Source: CBDDIP01 sp965279405
GTDB taxonomy: Bacteria > Actinomycetota > Acidimicrobiia > Acidimicrobiales > Ilumatobacteraceae
Assembly: GCA_965279405.1 (NCBI GenBank)
Contig: OZ257157.1
Span: 2,046,001 to 2,110,000, forward strand
DNA length: 64,000 nucleotides
Direction: 5' to 3'
In this document: one piece after another, positions 8,616 to 16,974 of the stretch
Position numbering within the stretch: position 1 is the first letter of the stretch
Layout of the letters: the number at the start of each line of letters is the position of its first letter
Notes under the pieces: generated by a model
The model's database searches: none
Told to the model about the DNA's origin: nothing
What the model saw: only the letters and a program-made list of their open reading frames with translations
Position numbers and translations under genes: made by a program

Positions 8616-8808
8616 TGCTCGGGCGACGCTCGACGTTCACTCTTTGAAGTAACCACGCCGGTGAGGATCGGAATCAGCACACACTCGTGGGCGCGCTCTT
8701 CATCGCACGCGCGGGCTGCGGCGGTCAAGATCGAGTTGCCTGGCAGGCGTGAGCCGTCACGGTGGTCTCCTCCGAAGGACGTCGCATTCCTCGAGCGTCG
8801 GCATCGGG

Positions 8809-9258
8809 TCATGCGTGCGAGCGGATCGTGCGCCGGACGGACCACGGCACGATTCGCTGATGGACCCACGCTGCGGGGAGCCAGACCATTCGGCCGATGC
8901 GGTTCAGATATCGGACATCGGTCTGCCAGCTGATCGAGTTGCTCTCGGCGGTGAGCGTGTTCGTCGCCGACAGGATCCGCGATCTGGCCGAGACGACCAC
9001 CGTGCTGTCCGTTTTCTCGTCGATGTGCCATCCCAGGACGTGCGCGGAACCAGCCGGTCCCAGACGGAGGCCGAGACCGAACCGCCACCCGAACCGCAGG
9101 AACAGGCGGAGAGCGGTGGGTGCGTCCTCCCACACGGATCGAAGCCACTGCTCGGCCGTGCGAGCGCTGAGATCTGTTCCGCTCGCGATGAAGATCCAGT
9201 GATACGCAGCGACGCCAGCCTCGTCGTCGCCGACTCGATCGGTCGAGTGGTGTGCCAC
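8809..9258 (-). CDS. DUF2867-like protein
   Basis: The reading frame gives a compact alpha/beta protein with HWIFIASGTDLSARTAEQWL, a cluster of hydrophobic and basic residues (LRLFLRFGWRFGLGL), GWHIDEKTDSTVVVSARS and a terminal YLNRIGRMVWLPAAWVHQRIVPW. This fits the actinobacterial DUF2867 pattern (a small SRPBCC-like or acyl-carrier-associated fold of unknown role). I take the GTG at 9258 as start. An ATG at 9291 is possible but would put the start 9 nt from the tRNA 3' end. Frames on the opposite strand here look like shadows. Confidence 0.6.
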   Translation of the reverse strand: MAHHSTDRVGDDEAGVAAYHWIFIASGTDLSARTAEQWLRSVWEDAPTALRLFLRFGWRFGLGLRLGPAGSAHVLGWHIDEKTDSTVVVSARSRILSATNTLTAESNSISWQTDVRYLNRIGRMVWLPAAWVHQRIVPWSVRRTIRSHA

Positions 9259-9299
9259 ACGGCAATCGTACGACCGGTCATTCCCACGCATCGGCTCTC

Positions 9300-9373
9300 T
9301 GGAGCGGGTGACGGGAATCGAACCCGCGTTCTCAGCTTGGGAAGCTGATGTTCTGCCTCTGAACTACACCCGC
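9300..9373 (-). tRNA. tRNA-Gly (anticodon CCC), CCA encoded
   Basis: Read on the minus strand, a full cloverleaf is visible. It has a 7-bp acceptor GCGGGTG/CACCCGC (9367-9373 with 9304-9310), a D arm with GTTC/GAAC, anticodon stem TCAGC/GCTGA around loop TTCCCAA (anticodon CCC) and a T arm with TTCGATT. The discriminator base is T at 9303 and CCA is encoded at 9302-9300. It decodes GGG, a common glycine codon in this GC-rich genome. Confidence 0.95.
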
Positions 9374-9433
9374 AGACGGTCGACGAGCTTAGCGGCGACG
9401 GTTCCAGGGCGGCCAGGCCGGGTACAGGCCACC

Positions 9434-9703
9434 ATGCGACGCAATCGCAAGCACCTGCCTGCGCCGCTACCGGAACCTGCGGCTCCCGAACCGATCCGGT
9501 ACGCCCTTGGGCGCGTCCCCGTCGAGCAGCTGCAGCCGGGGACGCAGCTGGCCAAGGATGGTCAGCCGGGCCCTTTCGTCAATCAAGTCCTGCCCATGGG
9601 GTTGCGCGGGCGGATGACTCGCGTCGACACCACCGACGGCAACCTGTTCCTCGACACGGGCGAGGTCGTGGAGATCGTGCAGCGGCTACCGTCCAGCGAG
9701 TGA
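9434..9703 (+). CDS. Small hypothetical protein coupled to dcd
   Basis: The 89-residue protein starts with a basic segment (MRRNRKHLPAP) and a Pro-rich linker, then a likely beta-rich domain (VEQLQPGTQLAKDG, then GLRGRMTRVDTTDGNLFLDTGEVVEIVQRL). I do not recognise a family. It overlaps the dcd start by GTGA (9700-9703), so translation of dcd is probably coupled to it. The ATG at 9434 lies 60 bp beyond the 5' end of the tRNA gene, which points the other way. Confidence 0.6.
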   Translation: MRRNRKHLPAPLPEPAAPEPIRYALGRVPVEQLQPGTQLAKDGQPGPFVNQVLPMGLRGRMTRVDTTDGNLFLDTGEVVEIVQRLPSSE

Positions 9704-10878
9704 TCCTCTCCGACCGAACCCTGCGCGAGCAGCTGGCCGCCGGCCGCATCATCATCGAACCCTTCGACGAGGCGTGCATCCAGCCGTCGTCGATCGACGT
9801 CAAGATCTCGAACCTGTTCCGGGTGTTTCGCAACCACACAGCTCGTGTCATCGACGTCAAGGACGACATGACCGCGCTCACCGAGCTGGTCGAGATCCCG
9901 GCCGACGGCGTGTTCATGCTGCACCCCGGTGAGTTCGTCCTCGGCAGCACCCTCGAACGCGTCGGCGTCGCCGACGACATGGTGGCGCGGATCGATGGCA
10001 AGGCACTCGCGCTCGGCACCGAGATCCCCACGCCAGACGGGATGCGCACGATGGCGGATCTTCGCGTCGGCGACTACGTCTTCTCGGACACCGGGGTCCC
10101 GGTCCGCATCAAGGACGTCACGGAGGTCATGTTCGACCGCCCGTGCTTCGAGCTGACTTTCTCCGACGGCACCGTGCTCATCGCAGACGCCGGCCACCAG
10201 TGGGTGACCACGGACAAGCGCGATCGTCGAGCCAAGCGAGAGGGCTCGATCCGCACGACGGAACAGATCGCCGACTCATTGGAGGATGAGCACGCGATCC
10301 ACTTGGCTGCGCCGGTCGACGATGCGCGCACACTCCCTAGGGAGTGCGCGACAACGCTGTTCGACATCGAGGCCGACGCTGTCGATGCGCACGAGCTCGC
10401 CTGTCGGCTCGGCATGGTCGCCACGATCGAGAAGGTGAGGACTTCGAGCGAGATCGAGGACGCCCCTCGCTATCGAGTCGTCGTCGACTCGAGCGCCACG
10501 CACAGGATGATCACGGCTGTCCGTGCGATCCCGAGTGTGCCGGTGCGGTGCATCGAGGTCGACTCGTCGACCGGCATGTACCTGGCAACGCGGTCGTACA
10601 TCCCGACGCACAACTCGTCGCTCGGCAGGCTCGGGCTGATCATCCACTCCACGGCGGGGTTCATCGACCCGGGGTTCGACGGGCACATCACGCTCGAGCT
10701 GACCAACATCGCCACGTTGCCGATCACGCTGTACCCGGGGATGAAGGTCGGCCAGGTGAGCTTCATGATGATGACCTCGCCGGCGGACAACCCGTACGGC
10801 AAGGGCGCCCGCGGCTCGAAGTACCAAGGCCAGCGCGGCCCGACGCCCAGCCGCTACTTCGAGAACTTCCGCGACTGA
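9700..10878 (+). CDS. dcd: dCTP deaminase (dUMP-forming type) interrupted by an intein
   Basis: The precursor is 392 residues; removing residues 102-305 leaves a 188-residue deaminase, the normal family length. The N-extein has MILSDRTLREQL, QPSSIDVKI and LHPGEFVLGSTLE. The C-extein has SSLGRLGLIIHSTAGFIDPG, the catalytic-Glu motif HITLELTN, and a C-terminal SKYQGQRGPTPSR. The close match to mycobacterial Dcd suggests the bifunctional deaminase/dUTPase type that makes dUMP from dCTP. The intein splits RIDGK|SSLGR, so the first residue after it is the catalytic Ser (Ser111 in the E. coli enzyme). The GTG start at 9700 overlaps the upstream stop. Activity requires protein splicing. Confidence 0.95.
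   Translation: MILSDRTLREQLAAGRIIIEPFDEACIQPSSIDVKISNLFRVFRNHTARVIDVKDDMTALTELVEIPADGVFMLHPGEFVLGSTLERVGVADDMVARIDGKALALGTEIPTPDGMRTMADLRVGDYVFSDTGVPVRIKDVTEVMFDRPCFELTFSDGTVLIADAGHQWVTTDKRDRRAKREGSIRTTEQIADSLEDEHAIHLAAPVDDARTLPRECATTLFDIEADAVDAHELACRLGMVATIEKVRTSSEIEDAPRYRVVVDSSATHRMITAVRAIPSVPVRCIEVDSSTGMYLATRSYIPTHNSSLGRLGLIIHSTAGFIDPGFDGHITLELTNIATLPITLYPGMKVGQVSFMMMTSPADNPYGKGARGSKYQGQRGPTPSRYFENFRD
10003..10614 (+). other. Class 3 mini-intein inside dCTP deaminase
   Basis: This in-frame insertion encodes 204 residues (precursor 102-305). It begins with Ala instead of Cys/Ser (ALALGTEIPTPDG) and ends HN before the +1 Ser306. All three marks of class 3 inteins are present: Trp168 two residues after the block B His (AGHQW), Cys284 at block F position 4 (PVRCIEVD, where other inteins have Asp), and Thr303 before the final His-Asn (IPTHN). 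In this class the block F Cys starts splicing because residue 1 is not a nucleophile. No LAGLIDADG or HNH motif is seen in the ~110 residues between blocks B and F, so it is a mini-intein without a homing endonuclease. Confidence 0.92.
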
Positions 10879-10881
10879 CGC

Positions 10882-11592
10882 ATGTCGTTGCTGAACGGTC
10901 CGGTGGACGTCGTCCTCTTCGACTTCTTCGGCACGCTCGTCACCTACGAACCCGACCGCACCGCGGTCGCCTACCCGCGCACGCACGACCTCATCGCCGC
11001 GTGGGGATCGACGGCGTCGCACGATGAGTTCGTCGAGCAATGGGACGTCGCATCCACCACGCTCGAGCACCGATCAGCCGCCTCGCACGAGGAGCACTCG
11101 ATGCTCGAGATCGCCGCGGCGTACGCGTCCAGCGTCGAGCTGCAGCTCGACTCGTTGCAACTGCAACAACTCGTCGACGTGTTCCTCGTCGACTGGCGCA
11201 TCGGCGTGCACGCCGTACCCGATGCGGCCGACATGCTCACCCGACTGCACGAGACGCATCGACTCGGCGTCGTCTCGAACACGTACGACCCGGCGATGGT
11301 GCCGTCGCTGCTCGACGAGCTCGGCATGGCTGCGGCGTTCGACTTCGTGCTGCTCTCGGTCGATCACGGTCACCGCAAACCGCACCCGTCGATCTACGAG
11401 CAGGCGCTGACGAAGTGCGACTGCCCGCCGGAACGCGTCGCCTTCGTCGGCGACACGTACGAGCCGGACTACGTCGGCCCGATCGCTGCCGGGATGAGCG
11501 CCTACCTCATCGACCCGATGCGTCAGTGGCCGGTCCCCGAGCCGCACCGCCTGCACCACGTGCTCGACATCGAGGGCAAGCTGCGCCCGTGA
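10882..11592 (+). CDS. HAD-superfamily hydrolase
   Basis: The 236-residue protein has the HAD motifs in order: motif I DVVLFDFFGTLV (nucleophile Asp), motif II LGVVSNTYD (Ser), motif III Lys in HGHRKPHPSIYEQAL and motif IV VAFVGDTYEPDYVG. An alpha-helical cap lies between I and II, as in haloacid-dehalogenase/phosphoglycolate phosphatase-like enzymes; the substrate is unknown. It follows dcd by 3 bp and overlaps the TMEM175 gene by GTGA (11589-11592), so dcd, HAD and TMEM175 look like one transcript. A nucleotide phosphatase role would fit the dcd context, but this is inference. Confidence 0.88.
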   Translation: MSLLNGPVDVVLFDFFGTLVTYEPDRTAVAYPRTHDLIAAWGSTASHDEFVEQWDVASTTLEHRSAASHEEHSMLEIAAAYASSVELQLDSLQLQQLVDVFLVDWRIGVHAVPDAADMLTRLHETHRLGVVSNTYDPAMVPSLLDELGMAAAFDFVLLSVDHGHRKPHPSIYEQALTKCDCPPERVAFVGDTYEPDYVGPIAAGMSAYLIDPMRQWPVPEPHRLHHVLDIEGKLRP

Positions 11593-12206
11593 GCGACACC
11601 AGCCCCGAGAGCAGCGAGCGCCACGGCATCTTCGGCAGCACCTCGCGACTGGAGGCGTTCAGCGACGGCGTGCTCGCCATCATCCTCACGATCATGGCCT
11701 TCGAGATCGCCGCGCCCGAGGGTGGCGCGCTGCGCGACCTGCGCGACCGCCTCGGCACGTTCCTGGCCTACGCGCTCAGCTTCGCCTTCATCGCCATCTA
11801 CTGGAACAACCACCACCACACGTTCCGCGTCTGCAAGCGGATGAGCAACTCGGTGATGTGGTCGAACATGTTCCTGCTGTTCTGCCTGTCGCTGATCCCC
11901 GCCGCCACCGAATGGGTCGGCACGCATCCCGGCGACCCCGGCCCGGCGGCGTTCTACGGCATGGTCGGCACGTTGGCCGGCATGGCCTACTACGTGCTGC
12001 TGCACAGCATCATCCGCGCCAACCCGGGCACGGGGATCGCCGAATCGGTCGGCAACGACGCCAAGGGCAAGCTGTCGGTGGTGCTGTACCTGGTCGGTGT
12101 GGGATGCGCCTACATCCACCCGGCGATCTCGTACGCGCTCTACGCCTGCGTGTCGATCATCTGGTGGATCCCGGACAAGCGGATGGTCCGCGCCGTCGGC
12201 GATTGA
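11589..12206 (+). CDS. TMEM175-family potassium channel-like membrane protein
   Basis: The 205-residue membrane protein has the family signature in its first helix (RLEAFSDGVLAIILTIMAFEI, with the FSDG motif), followed by five more hydrophobic segments (for example FLAYALSFAFIAIYWNNHHHTF and MFLLFCLSLIPAATEWVG). That is one six-TM repeat, the usual bacterial form that assembles as a tetrameric K+ channel. The GTG start at 11589 overlaps the HAD stop. Confidence 0.9.
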   Translation: MSDTSPESSERHGIFGSTSRLEAFSDGVLAIILTIMAFEIAAPEGGALRDLRDRLGTFLAYALSFAFIAIYWNNHHHTFRVCKRMSNSVMWSNMFLLFCLSLIPAATEWVGTHPGDPGPAAFYGMVGTLAGMAYYVLLHSIIRANPGTGIAESVGNDAKGKLSVVLYLVGVGCAYIHPAISYALYACVSIIWWIPDKRMVRAVGD

Positions 12207-12243
12207 CGGGAACCACGGTGCGCCGGCGCGACGTCTGACGCCC

Positions 12244-14154
12244 ATGCGCCCCACCATCGTGCTCCGCGTCGCCTGCAGCGGTGCGCTGCTGCTGGCCGCG
12301 TGCTCCTCATCCGGATCGTCGTCCACCGCGGGCCCCGGCGCCCCGCCGACCGGCGGCCCGGCGGCGAAGAAGTCGTCACTCGCCGGCAGCGCGCTGTTCG
12401 AGGAGTTCGGCTCGTGTGACGACTTCCTGGCGTGGTCGAAGGACCGCATGCTCGAGCGGGTGACGCCCTACGGGCTCGGACAGCGGTACTGGTACCCGGG
12501 TGGTCCGGTGATGACGGAGTCGGCCGGCACCACGCCGGCGGCGACCACGCCCGCGCAACCGACGGGCGACACGACCGCGGGCCAGACGACCGGGGGCACA
12601 TCGACCACCAACACGCAGGAGGAAGGCGTCGACGAAGGCGACCTCGCCGAGACCGACGGTCGGTTCGTCTACACGATCATCGGCGGTCGCCTGCGCAGCG
12701 TCGACGTGCACGGCGGCACGGTGGTCAGCGATCTCGCCATCCCGCCCGGCGCGACCGACATGATCCTCGACGGCACGTCGCTGCTCCTCGTCGGTCAGGA
12801 CTGGAGCAGCGCCGACAGCGACACCGTCGCCTCCACCTACTCGGTCACGAACGGCGTGCTCGAGCTGCTCGGCCGCACCCACCTCGAGGGTCGGTTCATC
12901 TCCGTTCGCTCGGTCGACCACGTGGCTCGGATCGTGCTCGACCAACCCTTCGCCACCCGCCTCCCGTTCGTGCAGCCGACCTTCTCCACCGACAACAGCG
13001 AGGACGAGGCCCTGAAGGAGAACAAGGCGGTCATCGAAGCAGCGACCGCCGACGCGCTGATACCGCGCACCTACACCGAGGGCCCCAACGGCGGCTCGGG
13101 CCCGCTGACGCAGGCGCTCTCGTGTGAGCAGGTCGGCCACCCGACCGAGTACTCGGGCCTGTCCACGGTGTGGGTCGCCAGCGTCGACCTCAGCGCCGAG
13201 GCACCGGCCGCGACCGGCGCAGCCGCCGTCGTCGCGACCGCGCAGACCGTCTACGCGTCGACCGATCACCTTTACATCGCGACGATCCCCGACAGCGGCG
13301 CCACCGGCGACACGGTCCCGGTCGGGCGTCAGAGCGTCCGCACCGCCATCCACCAGTTCGACCTGTCGGCCGAGGGCGGCGCCGGCTACGTGGCGAGCGG
13401 CGCCATCGACGGCTCGGTGCTCAACAGCTACGCGATGAGCGAGTCCGACGGAGTCCTCCGCGTCGCCACGACCACCGACGCCGGCGGGTTCGGGCAGAGC
13501 CGGGAGAGCGGCGTGCACGTGCTGCGGGCCAACGGCGAGTCGCTCGACGAGATCGGCACGCTCGGCGGGCTCGGCCGCGGCGAAGGCATCCAGGGCGTGC
13601 GCTTCGTCGGCGACCGCGGCTACGTCGTCACCTTCCGCCAGGTCGATCCGCTGTTCGTCATCGACCTCTCCGACCCGGCGAAGCCGACGCTGCAGGGCGA
13701 GCTGACCATGCCTGGCTTCAGCACCTACCTGCACCCGATCGACGACCACCGACTGCTCGCCGTCGGCTACGCCGGCACCGACAACGGACAGATCACCGGC
13801 GTGCAGCTCTCGCTGTTCGACGTCACCGATACAACGGCGCCGAAGCTGCTCGACACGCTGCCGTTCGCCAACAGCTCCAACGCCACGTTCGATCCGCACG
13901 CGTTCCTGTGGTGGCCGGAGACCGGTGCGGTCGTCGTGCCGCGCGGCCTCGACTGCATCGAGGACTGCTCATCGGCGTTCGTCGCCACTGTCGGCGATGC
14001 CGACGTGACCGAGCTCGGCCGGCTGATGCAGTGGCACCAGATCGAGCGGACGATGGTGGTCGACGGCGAGCTCGTGGCGATCAGCAGCTACGGCGTGCAG
14101 GCCTTCCGTCTGGACACGCTGGCCCAGACGGAGGACATCGTCTTCCCGTCGTGA
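12244..14154 (+). CDS. Secreted beta-propeller lipoprotein (Beta_propel family)
   Basis: The 636-residue protein begins with a lipoprotein signal peptide (RVACSGALLLAACSSSG, lipidation at Cys20), then a Thr/Ala/Gly-rich linker, then the conserved NTQEEGVDEGDLAETDGRFVYTI motif that opens the C-terminal beta-propeller family (PF09826-like). Repeated blade patterns such as LRSVDVHGG, GYVVTFRQVDPLFVIDLSDP and FSTYLHPIDDHRLLAVGY follow. These proteins are anchored outside the membrane; their ligand is unknown. The gene is convergent with the HdrD-like gene; the stops are about 10 bp apart. Confidence 0.88.
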   Translation: MRPTIVLRVACSGALLLAACSSSGSSSTAGPGAPPTGGPAAKKSSLAGSALFEEFGSCDDFLAWSKDRMLERVTPYGLGQRYWYPGGPVMTESAGTTPAATTPAQPTGDTTAGQTTGGTSTTNTQEEGVDEGDLAETDGRFVYTIIGGRLRSVDVHGGTVVSDLAIPPGATDMILDGTSLLLVGQDWSSADSDTVASTYSVTNGVLELLGRTHLEGRFISVRSVDHVARIVLDQPFATRLPFVQPTFSTDNSEDEALKENKAVIEAATADALIPRTYTEGPNGGSGPLTQALSCEQVGHPTEYSGLSTVWVASVDLSAEAPAATGAAAVVATAQTVYASTDHLYIATIPDSGATGDTVPVGRQSVRTAIHQFDLSAEGGAGYVASGAIDGSVLNSYAMSESDGVLRVATTTDAGGFGQSRESGVHVLRANGESLDEIGTLGGLGRGEGIQGVRFVGDRGYVVTFRQVDPLFVIDLSDPAKPTLQGELTMPGFSTYLHPIDDHRLLAVGYAGTDNGQITGVQLSLFDVTDTTAPKLLDTLPFANSSNATFDPHAFLWWPETGAVVVPRGLDCIEDCSSAFVATVGDADVTELGRLMQWHQIERTMVVDGELVAISSYGVQAFRLDTLAQTEDIVFPS

Positions 14155-14163
14155 GGTGGGCGG

Positions 14164-16422
14164 TCAGTCGCCGGCGACGGGGATGTTCAACGGTGCATCG
14201 GGGTTCGACAGCTTGCGCTCGCCGGCCTCGATCGCATCGAGCAGGTGGATGGCGATGTCGGCCACCTTCACCTCGGTCTCGTCCATCCCGGCAGCCTTCA
14301 CGCCGTCGTCGAGCATGATGTAGCAGAAGGGGCAGGCGGTGGCGACGCGTGACGCGCCGGTGCTGATCGCTTCCTTCGCCCGCTCGTCGTTGACCTTCAC
14401 GCCGATGGACTCCTCCATCCACATGCGAGCCCCGCCGGCGCCGCAGCACATGCCCTTCGTGCCGTTGCGCTGCATCTCGACGACCTCGATGCCCTTGATG
14501 CTGCCGACCACCTTGCGCGGCGCAAGGTACACGTCGTTGTGCCGACCGAGGTAGCACGAGTCGTGGTACGTGATCCGCTCCTCGAGCGTGGCCTGGCTGA
14601 CGTCGAGCTTGCCGTTGTCGATCAGGTGCTCGAGCAGCTGCGTGTGGTGGATCACCTCGTAGTTGCCACCGAGCTGCGGGTACTCGTTCTTCAACGTGTT
14701 GAAGCAGTGCGGGCACTGGGCGATGATCTTCTTCACGCCCATCCCGTTGAGCATCTCGATGTTCGGCATCGCCAGCATCTGGAAGAGGTACTCGTTGCCG
14801 CTGCGGCGAGCCGAGTCGCCGGTGCACATCTCGCTGGGGCCGAGGATGGCCACGTCGATGCCCGCCCGGCGCAGCAGCTTGGCCATCGCCTGGGTGACCT
14901 TCTTGTTCTTGTCGTCGAAGCTGCCGGCGCACCCGACCCAGTAGAGGTACTCGGCGGTGAACGGGTCGCCCGGATCGACGATGTCGACGTCGAGGCCCTT
15001 GGCCCAGTCGGCGCGCTCGCCCTGGTTCATGCCCCACGGGTTGCCCTGGTTCTCCATGCCGCGGTAGGCGGAACCGAGCTCGGCCGGGAAGTTGCTCTCC
15101 ATCAGCGAGAGGTAGCGGCGCATGTCGAGGATCTTGTCGAGGATCTCGATGTTCACCGGGCAGATCTCGTCGCACGCCTTGCAGCTCGTGCAGCTCCAGA
15201 TCTCGTCGGCGGTGATCCGCTCGAACAACGAGTTGGCGGAGATGGTGATCTCGCCGTCGATCGACAGCGGCGGTGACACGTGACCGTGCGGCGACGAGGC
15301 CGCCATCACCTCGCCGGTCTTCAACACGATCTCGCGCGGGTCGAGCGGCTTGCCCGTGGCGTGCGCCGGGCACACTGACGTGCAACGTCCGCACATGGTG
15401 CACGCATCCGTGTCGAGCAGCTGCTTCCACGTGAAGTCCTCGACGACCGATGCGCCGAACGACTCCAGCGACGTCTCCGTCAGGTTCGGCATGGCCCGCA
15501 TCGCGCCCTTCGGACGATCGCGATCCTTGAGGTACATGTTCAGCGGCGACGTGAACATGTGGCGCAGCATCGTGATCGGCAGCAGCGCGAGGAACACGAC
15601 GAAGGCGACGACGTGCGCCGACCACATGATCTGGTGCCAGCGGTCGAGCGTCTCGAACGAGAGGTTCTGGAACGGCGTGCTGAGCGGGTAGCCGATGAAG
15701 CTCCACTTCTCGTACGACGGCTTGCCGTAGATGGCGATGCGGAACGCCTCGGCGAGGAAGCCCGTGGCGCCGATGACGAAGAACGTGCCGAGGATCAGCG
15801 CGTGCTCCGGCTTGCTCTTGATGCGGATGCGATACGGGCGCTGCACGTAGCGACGGACGATCGCCCACACGATGCCGACCATGAACACGGTGCCGGCGAG
15901 ATCGCCGAAGAACGAGTACGCCAGGTACACCTTGCCGTGGAGGAACTTGGCGCCGGTGGGCAGCTGGTGGTCCACCTCGAGCACGGTCGTCACGCCGAGC
16001 AGCGCAAGGAAACCGAAGTAGATCATCGAGTGCATCAGGCCGGCGGCCGAGTCGCGCAGCAGGGTGCGCATGTACACACCGGCGCGGAAGTCGGCCAGGC
16101 GACGCTTGACGTTCTTCGTGTTCGTGCGACGACGATCCGGCGCACCGCGCTCCCAGTTGCGCACGCGATCGGCGAAGGCGAACGCACCCCAGATGAGCAT
16201 CACCGGGATGACGGTGTAGAAAGCCACCTGGAGCGGGCCGGGGATGCCTTCGAACACCTCGCGGGCGGGGGCCTTCTCGCCGTGCCACTTGGTGATCTGC
16301 GGCAGCACCCCCGACACGAGGGTGAAGACCCCCATGAAGATGCCGATGCCGATGACCAGTTGGTGCGGCTTGATGCGCTTGGGGCCCTTGTCGACCGGCG
16401 CGGGAGAATCATGCGTGCTCAT
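14164..16422 (-). CDS. Membrane-bound HdrD-like Fe-S oxidoreductase
   Basis: This 752-residue fusion has a membrane part (residues 20-290, about six hydrophobic helices with several His, like the NarI/HdrE haem b subunit). Two ferredoxin-type motifs follow: CTMCGRCTSVCP (Cys 341, 344, 347, 351) and CTSCKACDEICP (Cys 411, 414, 417, 421). Two cysteine-rich CCG domains complete it, with WVGCAGS, CPHCFNTLKNEYP, MCCGAGGARMW and CPFCYIML. This matches the heterodisulfide reductase-related proteins common in Actinobacteria, thought to pass electrons between quinone and a soluble partner, often for acyl-CoA dehydrogenases. It is a single gene with no neighbouring etf genes, so the partner is not shown here. 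Confidence 0.9.
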   Translation of the reverse strand: MSTHDSPAPVDKGPKRIKPHQLVIGIGIFMGVFTLVSGVLPQITKWHGEKAPAREVFEGIPGPLQVAFYTVIPVMLIWGAFAFADRVRNWERGAPDRRRTNTKNVKRRLADFRAGVYMRTLLRDSAAGLMHSMIYFGFLALLGVTTVLEVDHQLPTGAKFLHGKVYLAYSFFGDLAGTVFMVGIVWAIVRRYVQRPYRIRIKSKPEHALILGTFFVIGATGFLAEAFRIAIYGKPSYEKWSFIGYPLSTPFQNLSFETLDRWHQIMWSAHVVAFVVFLALLPITMLRHMFTSPLNMYLKDRDRPKGAMRAMPNLTETSLESFGASVVEDFTWKQLLDTDACTMCGRCTSVCPAHATGKPLDPREIVLKTGEVMAASSPHGHVSPPLSIDGEITISANSLFERITADEIWSCTSCKACDEICPVNIEILDKILDMRRYLSLMESNFPAELGSAYRGMENQGNPWGMNQGERADWAKGLDVDIVDPGDPFTAEYLYWVGCAGSFDDKNKKVTQAMAKLLRRAGIDVAILGPSEMCTGDSARRSGNEYLFQMLAMPNIEMLNGMGVKKIIAQCPHCFNTLKNEYPQLGGNYEVIHHTQLLEHLIDNGKLDVSQATLEERITYHDSCYLGRHNDVYLAPRKVVGSIKGIEVVEMQRNGTKGMCCGAGGARMWMEESIGVKVNDERAKEAISTGASRVATACPFCYIMLDDGVKAAGMDETEVKVADIAIHLLDAIEAGERKLSNPDAPLNIPVAGD

Positions 16423-16485
16423 GGCATGCCTGACGCTAGTTCACCTGGCGAATCCGGTCCCTAACCGTCGGACCGGTTCACCCGA

Positions 16486-16911
16486 TCAGCCGTAGTACTG
16501 GCGATCGAGGTCGCGGATGCGACCGGCGAGGCTGGCGAGCAGCTTGTGCGCCAGTGCCGGCACGTCGTCGACGACGCCGAGGAAGTTGCGCTGGCTCAGC
16601 AGCAGCAACGTGCAATCGGTCTCGGTGATCACCGTCGCGGTGCGCGGGCCGTGATCGAGGAGCGACAGCTCGCCGACGACGGTGCCCGGCCCGAGGGAGG
16701 CGACCTTCTTGCCGTTGCGCTTGACGGTCACCGTGCCTTCGAGCACGACGAACGCCTCACGACCCGTCTGGCCCTGATCGACGATCAACGAGCCTGCGGG
16801 CATCGTGACCTCGTCACCGGCCTTGGCGATCTTCGCCAGGTCCTTTTGTGAGCAACTGGAGAACAGCGACACCTTCGCGAGGTGTTCGAGGTACGACGAC
16901 TTGCTGGCCAT
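16486..16911 (-). CDS. Cyclic nucleotide-binding domain protein
   Basis: The 141-residue protein is a single CNB/cupin-like domain: FSSCSQKDLAKIAKAGDEVTM, then SLIVDQGQTGREAFVVLEGTVTV, and the phosphate-binding cassette GELSLLDHGPRTATVI. The cassette has Glu and Arg in the expected places, so cAMP/cGMP binding is plausible. No HTH domain follows, so it is not a CRP regulator but a free sensor module. The ATG at 16911 gives the family N-terminus; longer in-frame extensions only run antisense to the Hsp70 gene. It is divergent from that gene across 63 bp. Confidence 0.85.
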   Translation of the reverse strand: MASKSSYLEHLAKVSLFSSCSQKDLAKIAKAGDEVTMPAGSLIVDQGQTGREAFVVLEGTVTVKRNGKKVASLGPGTVVGELSLLDHGPRTATVITETDCTLLLLSQRNFLGVVDDVPALAHKLLASLAGRIRDLDRQYYG

Positions 16912-16974
16912 GGCGGGGGAGCATAGACCGCTCGTGAGGTCGTGAAATGCGTCGTAGCTACACTTCGCCGCCAG

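Noticed and set aside
8661..9348. Plus-strand frames opposite the DUF2867-like gene
   Set aside because: They are Arg/Ser-rich, overlap each other and partly cover the tRNA; the minus frame has normal protein composition.
9308..9433. Upstream start for the small gene before dcd
   Set aside because: The extended frame begins inside the tRNA-Gly gene; the ATG 9434 is the first sensible start.
10003..10614. Dcd interruption as a separate gene, frameshift or group II insertion
   Set aside because: The frame stays open through the insertion and shows Hint-domain motifs at both ends with HN|S; an intein explains it fully.
14166..14177. GTCGCCGGCGAC palindrome at the convergent gene end as terminator
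   Set aside because: It lies inside the HdrD-like coding end, has no loop or T-run, and encodes the natural C-terminus (VAGD).
14081..16288. Second long minus-strand frame in the HdrD-like gene
   Set aside because: His/Arg/Gly-rich out-of-frame translation of the same strand; the Fe-S motifs are in the other frame.
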